From contig CAYSIX010000125.1 in NCBI GenBank assembly GCA_964431205.1, positions 1 through 12,030 on the forward strand: a DNA stretch of 12,030 nt, written 5' to 3'. This DNA is from CAYSIX01 sp964431205. GTDB lineage: Bacteria > Planctomycetota > Phycisphaerae > Phycisphaerales > Phycisphaeraceae. This document shows, one piece after another, positions 1-5,443 of the stretch; position 1 is the stretch's first letter; each line of letters opens with the position of its first letter. The notes beneath the pieces were generated by a model. The model did no database searches, was not told the origin of the DNA, and saw only the letters and a program-made list of their open reading frames with translations. A program made the translations under genes and the position numbers.

Positions 1-420
1 CATGTCGAAGACCTCGCGTTCGGGCCACTCGGCGCCGGGCCAGAGGTCGGTGACGGTGGGCAGGTGCAGGGCGGGGTCTTCCTCGATCCCGGTGGTCTCG
101 ATCGAGGGATCGAGGTAGACCTTGACGAACAGGCGGCGGTTGTCGCGGTAGCTGACGAGGTTGTAGACGACGCCGAAGCGCCCGGTCAGCCCGTCCTGCT
201 CGTGGCCGGGGTAGTTCAGGTAATCGACGCCGATGACGTCGGAGAGAAAGTCGTAGGCGCACTGCGGGTCGTGCCGGAGGAACGCGAGCAGGTCGTGCAG
301 GTCATCGCGCTGGACGACGACGGTGGTGTCGCCGCGGAACTCGGTGGCGTAGAGCGCCTTGTCGGGGAAGCGCTGCTTGATCAGCGGGAGCGTGGGATGG
401 TCGAGGTTGGGCTTGGGCAT
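1..420 (-). CDS. nuoC: NADH-quinone oxidoreductase subunit C (partial, 3' end off the left edge)
   Basis: The first 140 residues of NuoC, the 30-kDa subunit of the peripheral arm of respiratory complex I, which passes electrons from NADH to quinone at the inner face of the membrane. I translated the minus strand from the ATG at 418-420. The family pattern is clear: YDFLSDVIGVDYLNYPG near residues 56-72, FGVVYNLVSYRDN near 81-93, and the C-terminal family signature WPGAEWPEREVFDM ending at the window edge. The remainder of the protein (normally followed by FG and a short tail) lies outside. A GGAG box (426-429) sits 5 nt before the ATG, supporting this start. The gene follows the 201-residue unknown gene by 20 bp on the same strand, so they are probably co-transcribed; other nuo genes are expected to the left. 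Identification is by family motifs and is secure. Confidence 0.93.
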   Translation of the reverse strand, partial: MPKPNLDHPTLPLIKQRFPDKALYATEFRGDTTVVVQRDDLHDLLAFLRHDPQCAYDFLSDVIGVDYLNYPGHEQDGLTGRFGVVYNLVSYRDNRRLFVKVYLDPSIETTGIEEDPALHLPTVTDLWPGAEWPEREVFDM

Positions 421-440
421 GTCGGCTCCGGGTTACGGGG

Positions 441-1046
441 TCAGTCGGCGTCGACGCGTTCGATCAGCTCGCCGAGCAGCGCGTCCCACTGGTCGATCGT
501 CCGTGGCCACTCGTAGCTGAGCGAGTCGGCGAGGGCGACGGTGTCGTTGTCGGCCAGCAACTGCTTGAGGCCCTCGAGCTGCTCGACCAGCTCGTCGGCG
601 ATCTGGGCCAGGGGCTTGCCCTCGACGGCGATCTCGTCGAGCGGGAGCCCCAGCAGCGTGGCGGCGTGGGAGACGACCTGCTGCGTCTGCATCCAGACCT
701 CGACGCTCTGGGCCAGTTGCTGCAGCGCCTCGCCGGCGCGGTCCTGCTGCAGCAGCTCGGCGGCGTCCTCGTGGGTCTGTCGGCTGGCGAGCAGCCGTTG
801 ACGCACCTGCGCCAGGGCGGTGAGCGTCAGCTCGCGCGGCTCGGCGCTGCGCAGGCGCACGTGGGCCTGTTGCACCGGCGTGTCCAGCCGGCGGTCGATC
901 TGCTCGCCGACGAGCTTCTGGCCGTCGACTTCGACCTCGACGACGACGCGCCCGCTGGGCTTGAGCCGCTCGCTCGCCGACGCCAGCACGCCGCCCAGAT
1001 CCTCGCCCTCCAGCGCCACCGCTTCGTCGTCCAGGTACACCGCCAT
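441..1046 (-). CDS. uncharacterised 201-residue protein upstream of nuoC
   Basis: I do not recognise the family. Two parts are visible. Residues 1-70 are mixed alpha/beta, with a hydrophobic strand RVVVEVEVDGQKL near 33-45 that looks like a small beta-sheet domain. Residues 70-200 look almost wholly helical, rich in Leu, Gln, Glu and Asp, with heptad-like Leu spacing (for example LTALAQVRQRLL, 75-86, and IADELVEQLEGLKQLL, 139-154), suggesting a coiled coil or helical bundle. There is no signal peptide, membrane segment or cysteine, so it is probably a cytosolic acidic protein. The reading frame is open 12 codons further upstream (to 1082), but I chose the ATG at 1044-1046 because a TATCAT box ends exactly 6 nt before it, as at four other starts in this window. 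It lies 20 bp before nuoC on the same strand; a link to complex I is possible but only positional. Confidence 0.8.
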   Translation of the reverse strand: MAVYLDDEAVALEGEDLGGVLASASERLKPSGRVVVEVEVDGQKLVGEQIDRRLDTPVQQAHVRLRSAEPRELTLTALAQVRQRLLASRQTHEDAAELLQQDRAGEALQQLAQSVEVWMQTQQVVSHAATLLGLPLDEIAVEGKPLAQIADELVEQLEGLKQLLADNDTVALADSLSYEWPRTIDQWDALLGELIERVDAD

Positions 1047-1052
1047 GGCCGC

Positions 1053-1058
1053 ATGATA
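1053..1058 (-). promoter_or_regulatory. -10 box (TATCAT) for the 201-residue gene, leaderless layout
   Basis: On the minus strand TATCAT is followed by GCGGCC and then the ATG at 1046, a 6-nt gap. With a usual 6-8 nt distance from -10 box to transcription start, the mRNA would begin at or next to the A of ATG. No Shine-Dalgarno sequence precedes the ATG and no TTGACA-like -35 is visible. Confidence 0.6.
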
Positions 1059-1095
1059 AGCCCAACCCGCCGCGCCGACCAATCGCCCGCCCTGT

Positions 1096-1101
1096 TACTA
1101 T
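1096..1101 (+). promoter_or_regulatory. probable -10 box (TACTAT) for the 2-hydroxyacid dehydrogenase
   Basis: TACTAT lies 18 nt before the TTG start at 1120, with a GGGAGG Shine-Dalgarno at 1107-1112 between them. This would give a very short leader of about 12 nt that just contains the ribosome binding site. The divergent TATCAT box at 1053-1058 drives the opposite strand, so the 73-bp gap 1047-1119 is a compact bidirectional promoter region. No clear -35 is seen. Confidence 0.4.
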
Positions 1102-1119
1102 GCCCCGGGAGGCCCGCGA

Positions 1120-2115
1120 TTGCACCCACGCATCGTCCTGCTCGACGGATTTACCACCACCCAGGCCCCGATCGATGCGCCCGACCCGGTCACGCCCGAC
1201 GGCGAGCCGACCTGGCAGCCCCTGGCCGCCCTCGGCGAGCTGGTCGTCCACGACCGGACGCCGCCCGATCAACTGCTCGAACGCATCGGCGATGCGCCCA
1301 TCGTCCTGACCAACAAGACCGTCCTCGACCGCCAGACGATCGAGGCGCTGCCTTCGCTCCGCTACATCGGCGTGATGGCGACGGGCGTCAATGTCGTGGA
1401 CCTCGATGCCGCGCGTGAGGCGGGCGTCGTCGTCACCAACGTGCCGGCGTACGGCGGGCGTTCCGTGGCCCAGCACGTGGTCGCGCTGCTGCTGGAACTG
1501 GTCAACCACGTCGCGGCCCACGACCAGGCCGTTCGCGAGGGCCAGTGGCAGCGGTGCCCGGACTTTTCGTTCACGGTCGCGCCGATGACCGAGCTGGCCG
1601 GCAAGGTACTGGGCGTGGTGGGCCCGGGCGACATCGGGTCGCGCGTGGCGGCGATCGGCGAGGCGCTGGGCATGAGCGTGCTGGTGTACGGCCGACGCCG
1701 GCGTTCGCTCTACACGCCGGTGGAGTGGGCGAGTCTCGACAAGCTCTTTGCCTGGTCGGACGTGATCTCGTTGCACTGCCCGTTGACCGAAGAAACCGAG
1801 GGGCTGGTCAGCGCCGAGCGGATCCGGCAGATGAAGCCGACGGCGCTGCTGATCAACACGGCGCGCGGGCCGCTGGTGGACGAGGCGGCGCTGGCCGAGG
1901 CGCTGCAGGAGGGTCGCCTGGGCGGCGCCGGCCTGGACGTGCTGAGCGTCGAGCCGCCGAGGGCCGGCAGCCCGCTGCTGAGCGCCCCGCGCTGCGTGAT
2001 CACGCCGCACGTCGCCTGGGCGACGCGGGAAGCGCGGCGGCGGTTGATCCGCACCGTCGCCGACAACGTCGCCGCCTTCCTGAACGGGTCGCCGATCCAT
2101 GTCGTCAATGCCTGA
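1120..2115 (+). CDS. D-isomer-specific 2-hydroxyacid dehydrogenase (glycerate/hydroxypyruvate reductase type)
   Basis: A 331-residue cytosolic NAD(P)-dependent oxidoreductase that interconverts a 2-keto acid and a D-2-hydroxy acid; the nearest families act on hydroxypyruvate, glyoxylate or D-glycerate. Seen: N-terminal substrate half with YIGVMATGVNVVDLDAA (82-98); Rossmann motif GPGDIG at 168-173; the HCPLTEET block at 219-226; and the catalytic triad Arg249 (INTARGPLVDE), Glu278 (LSVEPP) and His297 (TPHVAW). Length is normal for the family. The second Rossmann strand ends YGRRRRS (190-196), basic where NAD-specific members carry Asp, which hints at NADP(H) use (inference). The start is TTG at 1120, chosen for the GGGAGG at 1107-1112, 7 nt upstream. 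The 3' end overlaps the next gene by 17 nt. Exact substrate cannot be read from sequence. Codons are C-ending at the 5' end and G-ending from about 1600. Confidence 0.9.
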   Translation: MHPRIVLLDGFTTTQAPIDAPDPVTPDGEPTWQPLAALGELVVHDRTPPDQLLERIGDAPIVLTNKTVLDRQTIEALPSLRYIGVMATGVNVVDLDAAREAGVVVTNVPAYGGRSVAQHVVALLLELVNHVAAHDQAVREGQWQRCPDFSFTVAPMTELAGKVLGVVGPGDIGSRVAAIGEALGMSVLVYGRRRRSLYTPVEWASLDKLFAWSDVISLHCPLTEETEGLVSAERIRQMKPTALLINTARGPLVDEAALAEALQEGRLGGAGLDVLSVEPPRAGSPLLSAPRCVITPHVAWATREARRRLIRTVADNVAAFLNGSPIHVVNA

Positions 2116-2908
2116 ATTCGGACCCGAACACCGGCACGAGCGCGATCCCACCGAACGCCCGAGCGACGACGCCTCGGATCGCGCCGGCGGATCGCCCCTT
2201 CTCCAACCGCTCGCTGAGAGGCAGCGACGTGCGCGCGGTCGGGATGAGCCGCGAACGCTCATCGTCGCCGCGATGCGCCCCGAGCTGATGCCGCTGGTCC
2301 GGCGCCTCGGGCTGGCTCAGCGCGGCGACCGGTTCGAGAACGAGACGGTCGTCGCCGGCGTCATCGGCGTCGGGCGACAGCGATGCCTGGCCCGGCTCGA
2401 GGCGATGCTGTGGGATCCGACGTGGGCGCGCGTGCTGCTGATCGGCTTCGCCGGCGCACTCGACCCAAGCCTGCGCGTCGGAGACCTGGTGCGACCGGGC
2501 ACGCTGCTGAGCACGGCCGGCGAGCCGATCGTGCTCGGTGACGGGCCCGCCTTGCTCACGGTGGACTCGCCCGCGACGACCGCCGCCAAGAAGGCGCGCC
2601 TGCATCGCGATTCCGACGCCGTCGCGGTGGACATGGAGTCGTACCACGTCGCCCGAGCGTGCCGGGCGCGCGACGTCGCCTTCGGCTGCCTGCGCGCGAT
2701 CAGCGACGACGCCGCGACCGACCTGCCGCCCGCGCTGCTCGACCTGGTGGACGACGACGGCCGACCGCGACCGCTCGCCGCGATCAGCGCGCTGACCCGG
2801 CGGCCGACGCTGCTGCCCGCGATGGCCCGGCTGCAACGCGCCTCGACCCGTGCCGCCGACGCCCTCGCCCGTGCGACACAAGCCGAGCTGGCGACCGTCC
2901 CGCGTTAG
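2099..2908 (+). CDS. nucleoside phosphorylase superfamily protein (MTA/SAH nucleosidase- or HpnG-like)
   Basis: A 269-residue putative member of the purine/uridine phosphorylase fold (PNP_UDP_1), which cleaves the glycosidic bond of nucleosides. Seen: the opening strand TLIVAAMRPELMPLVRRL (53-70), typical of MTA/SAH nucleosidases and hopanoid-associated phosphorylases (the glutamate after AAMRP is conserved there); GFAGAL at 116-121; the ribose-binding stretch VAVDMES at 175-181; and ISDDA at 201-205, whose Asp203 fits the catalytic acid. Residues 1-50 are a charged, low-complexity extension rich in Arg, Asp and Pro that the family lacks; no alternative start lies nearer the domain, so I keep ATG 2099 (2108 is possible). 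It overlaps the dehydrogenase by 17 nt and ends 10 nt before nadD, suggesting co-transcription and perhaps nucleotide salvage. The substrate is uncertain: an HpnG role would need hopanoid genes elsewhere. Confidence 0.75.
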   Translation: MSSMPEFGPEHRHERDPTERPSDDASDRAGGSPLLQPLAERQRRARGRDEPRTLIVAAMRPELMPLVRRLGLAQRGDRFENETVVAGVIGVGRQRCLARLEAMLWDPTWARVLLIGFAGALDPSLRVGDLVRPGTLLSTAGEPIVLGDGPALLTVDSPATTAAKKARLHRDSDAVAVDMESYHVARACRARDVAFGCLRAISDDAATDLPPALLDLVDDDGRPRPLAAISALTRRPTLLPAMARLQRASTRAADALARATQAELATVPR

Positions 2909-2911
2909 ACT
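2906..2911 (+). promoter_or_regulatory. -10 box (TAGACT) for nadD, overlapping the preceding stop codon
   Basis: TAGACT starts on the TAG stop of the upstream phosphorylase-like gene and ends 7 nt before the GTG at 2919. The layout matches the leaderless promoters seen at four other starts here. nadD has no Shine-Dalgarno sequence, which fits an internal leaderless promoter, though read-through from upstream is also likely. Confidence 0.45.
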
Positions 2912-2918
2912 GGCCGGC

Positions 2919-3548
2919 GTGAACTGGGAAAACGTCAAGCTCGCGCTGGTGTTCGGCGGCAGCTTCGACCCGCCGCACGTCGCCCACGTGGAGCTGCCTG
3001 GGCGCGTGCGGCAACGCGTCGGCGCCGACGTGGTGCTGTACGTGCCCGCGGCGCGCTCGCCGCACAAGGCCGACCGCGATCCCACGCCCGCCAAGCACCG
3101 CCTGGCGATGCTGCGTCTGGCGCTGGCCGATCAACCGGCGGCGCGGATCCTGACCGACGAGCTGGACCGCGCCGGCGACGGCCGTCCGAGTTACACCGTC
3201 GAGACGCTGGAGCGGTTGCGCGAGCGGTTGCCTGATCATGTCGAGCTGCGTCTGCTGATCGGGGCCGACCAGGCGCGGACGTTTGAGACGTGGCGGGAGC
3301 CGGAGCGGATCGTGGCGCTGGCCGAGCCGCTGGTGATGGTGCGTCCGCCGGACACGGCCGAGTCGCTGCTGGCGTCGCTGGCGGACGGGGCGTCGCGGCG
3401 GGCGTGGGCCGATCGGCTGGTGGACGTGCCGCGGATCGAGGCGAGCTCGACGGAGGTGCGGCGGCGGGTGCGTGGCGGCGAGCCGATCGACGGGCTGGTC
3501 CCGGCGGCGGTGGCGCGCTACATCGAGGATCACGGTTTGTACCGGTGA
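2919..3548 (+). CDS. nadD: nicotinate-nucleotide adenylyltransferase
   Basis: A 209-residue cytosolic enzyme that adenylates nicotinate mononucleotide with ATP to give deamido-NAD, the penultimate step of NAD synthesis. Seen: nucleotidyltransferase signature GGSFDPPHVAH at residues 13-23; LRLLIGADQARTFETW, the family's substrate-binding block; and ASSTEVRRRVRGG near 175-187, the counterpart of the ISSTxIR ATP-binding motif, followed by the usual LVPAAVARYIEDHGLYR ending. Odd: the (H/T)xGH motif reads HVAH, with Ala22 replacing the normally invariant glycine. The frame is open back to an ATG at 2850, inside the previous gene, but GTG 2919 gives a normal-length protein beginning just before the first beta strand, 10 nt after the upstream stop. 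Codons are C-ending at the 5' end and strongly G-ending from about 3250. It converges on gdhA across 50 bp. Confidence 0.93.
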   Translation: MNWENVKLALVFGGSFDPPHVAHVELPGRVRQRVGADVVLYVPAARSPHKADRDPTPAKHRLAMLRLALADQPAARILTDELDRAGDGRPSYTVETLERLRERLPDHVELRLLIGADQARTFETWREPERIVALAEPLVMVRPPDTAESLLASLADGASRRAWADRLVDVPRIEASSTEVRRRVRGGEPIDGLVPAAVARYIEDHGLYR

Positions 3549-3579
3549 GGCGGGCGCGGCGTGACGGCGTGGCAGGCGG

Positions 3580-3596
3580 GCGTCGCACGTCGACGC
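3580..3596. terminator. possible hairpin between convergent nadD and gdhA
   Basis: GCGTCG (3580-3585) and CGACGC (3591-3596) form a 6-bp perfect stem with a 5-nt loop in the 50-bp gap between two converging genes. It could slow or end transcription from either side, but there is no T-tract on either strand, so this is a weak call. Confidence 0.25.
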
Positions 3597-3598
3597 GC

Positions 3599-4906
3599 TC
3601 AGGGGAAGATGCCGCGGAGCTGGTAGAGCTTGCCGACGTGTTCGAGCGCGGCGCAGTAGGCGGCGGTGCGCAGGTCGCAGCCGAAGCGGTGGGCGGCGAG
3701 CTTGGTGCGCTGGGCCGCGGCGAACATCATGCGGCGCAGAGAGCTGTCGACGGTCTCGGCGTCCCAGGTCTCGGCCTGGCGGTTCTGCTTCCACTCGAAG
3801 TAGCTGACGGTGACGCCGCCGCAGTTGCACAGCACGGCGGGCAGGATCGCGACGCCGCGCTCCTGCAGGATGCGCTCGGCCGGGGGGATCATCGGGGCGT
3901 TGGCGCCCTCGGCGACGACGCGGCAGCGCAGCTGTCGGGCGATCGGCTCGTCGATCATCTGCTCGAGCGCCGCGGGGATGAACACGTCGACGGGCGTCTG
4001 GTAGAACTGCTCGAGGGGGACGGGCTCGGCGCCGGGGTAGCCGTCGACCCCGCCGCGGACGAGCACGTGCTGGGACAGCGCCATCGCGTCGATGCCGTCG
4101 TCGTGCACGATCGCGCCGGTGTGATCGGCGGCGGCCTTGAGCTTGGCGCCGCGGTCGGCCAGGAGGCGGGCGGTCCACGAGCCGACGTTGCCGTAGCCCA
4201 GCACGCTGTAGGTGATCTCCTGCGTGCTCAGGCCCAGCTCGGGCAGCAGCTCGTCGAGGATGAAGACCAGGCCCTGGCCGGTGGCCTTCTCGCGGCCGTA
4301 GGACCCGCCGAACTCCAGCGGCTTGCCGGTGACCACGGCCTGACCCGTCCAGCGGCTGTCGCTGGCGTTGAAGTTGATGTAGGTGTCGGCCATCCAGGCC
4401 ATGATCTGCGCGTTGGTGCCCACGTCCGGCGCGGGGATGTCGTGGTTCGGGCCGATGTTCACGCCCAGCGCACTGGTAAACCGGCGGGTCAGCCGCATGC
4501 GCTCGTCCATCGAGAGCTGGTACGGGTCGCACTGCACGCCGCCCTTGGCCCCGCCCAGCGGCAGCCGCACCAGCGCCGACTTCATCGTCATCAGCACCGC
4601 CAGCGCCTTGACGTGGTCCAGGCTCACCGTCGGGTGATAGCGGATCCCGCCCTTGTACGGCCCGAGGATGTTGTTGTGCTGGACCCGATAACCCTTGAAC
4701 AGGCGGTAGTGCCCGCTGTCCATCTTCACGGGGAAGTGCACCATCAGCTCGTTCTTCGGCTGGGCGAGGATGAGCTGCAGGTGGTAGGGCAGGTCGAGCA
4801 TCTCGGCGGTGCGGAGCACCATCGAGATCACCTGCTGGTAGAGGTCGCCGGGGTCGTAGCGGAAGCCGAGTTCCGTCAGGATGCTGTGCGGCTTGAAGTC
4901 ATTCAT
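3599..4906 (-). CDS. gdhA: glutamate dehydrogenase (Glu/Leu/Phe/Val dehydrogenase family)
   Basis: A 435-residue cytosolic enzyme for the reversible reductive amination of 2-oxoglutarate with ammonium to L-glutamate. Seen: substrate motif GPYKGGIRYHP at 82-92 (Lys85); LPLGGAKGGV at 115-124 with catalytic Lys121; IPAPDVGTNAQIMAW with Asp161; Rossmann GYGNVG at 237-242; and the C-terminal VAEGANAP and LCNCGGVTVSYFEW blocks. Length fits the roughly 420-450-residue hexameric GDHs. The second Rossmann strand ends at Asp261 (AAADHTG), which does not settle NAD versus NADP. Start: ATG at 4904-4906, with GGGGAG (4917-4922) 10 nt upstream; a second in-frame start is not needed. The leader holds competing inverted repeats that may control this ribosome site. 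Codons are G-ending in the first third and C-ending in the last half. It is divergent from the receiver-like gene at 4996. Confidence 0.95.
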   Translation of the reverse strand: MNDFKPHSILTELGFRYDPGDLYQQVISMVLRTAEMLDLPYHLQLILAQPKNELMVHFPVKMDSGHYRLFKGYRVQHNNILGPYKGGIRYHPTVSLDHVKALAVLMTMKSALVRLPLGGAKGGVQCDPYQLSMDERMRLTRRFTSALGVNIGPNHDIPAPDVGTNAQIMAWMADTYINFNASDSRWTGQAVVTGKPLEFGGSYGREKATGQGLVFILDELLPELGLSTQEITYSVLGYGNVGSWTARLLADRGAKLKAAADHTGAIVHDDGIDAMALSQHVLVRGGVDGYPGAEPVPLEQFYQTPVDVFIPAALEQMIDEPIARQLRCRVVAEGANAPMIPPAERILQERGVAILPAVLCNCGGVTVSYFEWKQNRQAETWDAETVDSSLRRMMFAAAQRTKLAAHRFGCDLRTAAYCAALEHVGKLYQLRGIFP

Positions 4907-4919
4907 TCAGGCGCGACTC

Positions 4920-4957
4920 CCCGTCACGTCAGGTGGGCAACCCGTCAACGTGACGGG
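4920..4957 (-). promoter_or_regulatory. inverted repeats in the gdhA leader, two mutually exclusive hairpins
   Basis: The arms CCCGTCACGT (4920-4929) and ACGTGACGGG (4948-4957) are perfect 10-bp complements 18 nt apart. The distal arm can instead pair locally: CCCGTCA (4941-4947) with TGACGGG (4951-4957), a 7-bp stem with a 3-nt loop. In gdhA mRNA the long pairing covers half of the GGGGAG ribosome binding site (4917-4922), whereas the short hairpin leaves it free. Alternatively this is DNA: repeated CCCGTCA half-sites for a regulator between two divergent genes. The repeats are seen directly; the switching role is inference and needs transcription to start upstream of 4957. Confidence 0.45.
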
Positions 4958-4983
4958 AAGGCGAACCGCGGCCGGCGGACCGC

Positions 4984-4989
4984 TATCAT
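4984..4989 (+). promoter_or_regulatory. -10 box (TATCAT) for the receiver-like gene, leaderless layout
   Basis: TATCAT is followed by 6 nt (GTTCGC) and the ATG at 4996. It is the same hexamer and spacing as the minus-strand promoter at 1053-1058. No Shine-Dalgarno sequence precedes the ATG, so a leaderless transcript is expected. An out-of-frame ATG at 4988 overlaps the box and is not a likely start. Confidence 0.6.
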
Positions 4990-4995
4990 GTTCGC

Positions 4996-5370
4996 ATGAT
5001 CATCTATTGTTGCCGCGATCTGATCTTCGCCACGAAGATCCGTGCCACCGCCGAGGCCCTGGGCGTCGTCACCCGTCCCGTGCGCGACGCCCGGATGCTA
5101 CAGCATCGGCTCGAACGTGTCGACGACGGCAAGGCCAACGACCCCGTCACCGCGTTCATGCTCGACCTCGACACCGGCGACGACGGCCTGGCGCTGCTCG
5201 AGCAGGTCAAGCGCTTCGACCCCGCCATCCCCGCCATCGCCTTCGGCTCCCACGTCGCCACCGACCTGCTCCGCGACGCCCGTGAACGCGGCGCCGACCT
5301 CGTCCTGCCCCGCAGCGCCTTTACCGCACGCCTGCCCGAGCTGCTCACCGAGCACCGTGCCACCGCCTGA
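4996..5370 (+). CDS. small receiver-like (CheY-like) protein of unknown role
   Basis: A 124-residue single-domain protein with the size and strand order of a response-regulator receiver. Seen: strand 1 MIIYCCRDLIF (1-11), strand 3 AFMLDLD (53-59), strand 4 IPAIAFGSHV (78-87), and strand 5 ADLVLPRSAF (100-109). Asp57 or Asp59 sits where the phospho-acceptor Asp should be, and Ser85 where the conserved Ser/Thr should be. Two features are off: strand 1 ends in a single Asp (CRD) instead of the acidic pair that binds magnesium, and the invariant Lys-Pro after strand 5 is replaced by Pro-Arg (PRS). It may therefore be a pseudo-receiver that is not phosphorylated in the usual way. No output domain and no neighbouring kinase is present. 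It is divergent from gdhA over 89 bp and convergent with hom; a link to either gene is only positional. Confidence 0.8.
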   Translation: MIIYCCRDLIFATKIRATAEALGVVTRPVRDARMLQHRLERVDDGKANDPVTAFMLDLDTGDDGLALLEQVKRFDPAIPAIAFGSHVATDLLRDARERGADLVLPRSAFTARLPELLTEHRATA

Positions 5371-5443
5371 ACCACGCTCGATCCCGCGCTCGCCCACTCC
5401 CCCAACCGGCACGCGGCGACGCCCACCGCCCCCCTCCGCACAC
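5371..5443. other. gap between convergent receiver-like gene and hom, C-rich
   Basis: This 73-bp stretch separates two converging genes and is strongly C-rich on the plus strand. I see no strong hairpin, T-tract, promoter or small gene in it. Confidence 0.5.

Noticed and set aside
433..2262. 609-codon open frame on the minus strand
   Set aside because: It runs antisense to the 2-hydroxyacid dehydrogenase and through the 201-residue gene in another frame; it is Arg/Ala/Gly-rich without domains, a usual artefact of GC-rich DNA.
2850..2918. Longer nadD start at ATG 2850
   Set aside because: It would overlap the previous gene by 59 nt and add 23 residues before the first strand; GTG 2919 gives a normal NadD.
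2784..4532. 582-codon open frame on the minus strand
   Set aside because: It crosses nadD in antisense and gdhA in the wrong frame; low-complexity Arg-rich translation, while both real genes have clear motifs.
3290..4999. 569-codon open frame on the plus strand
   Set aside because: Antisense to gdhA; its composition mirrors gdhA codons and no family motif is present.
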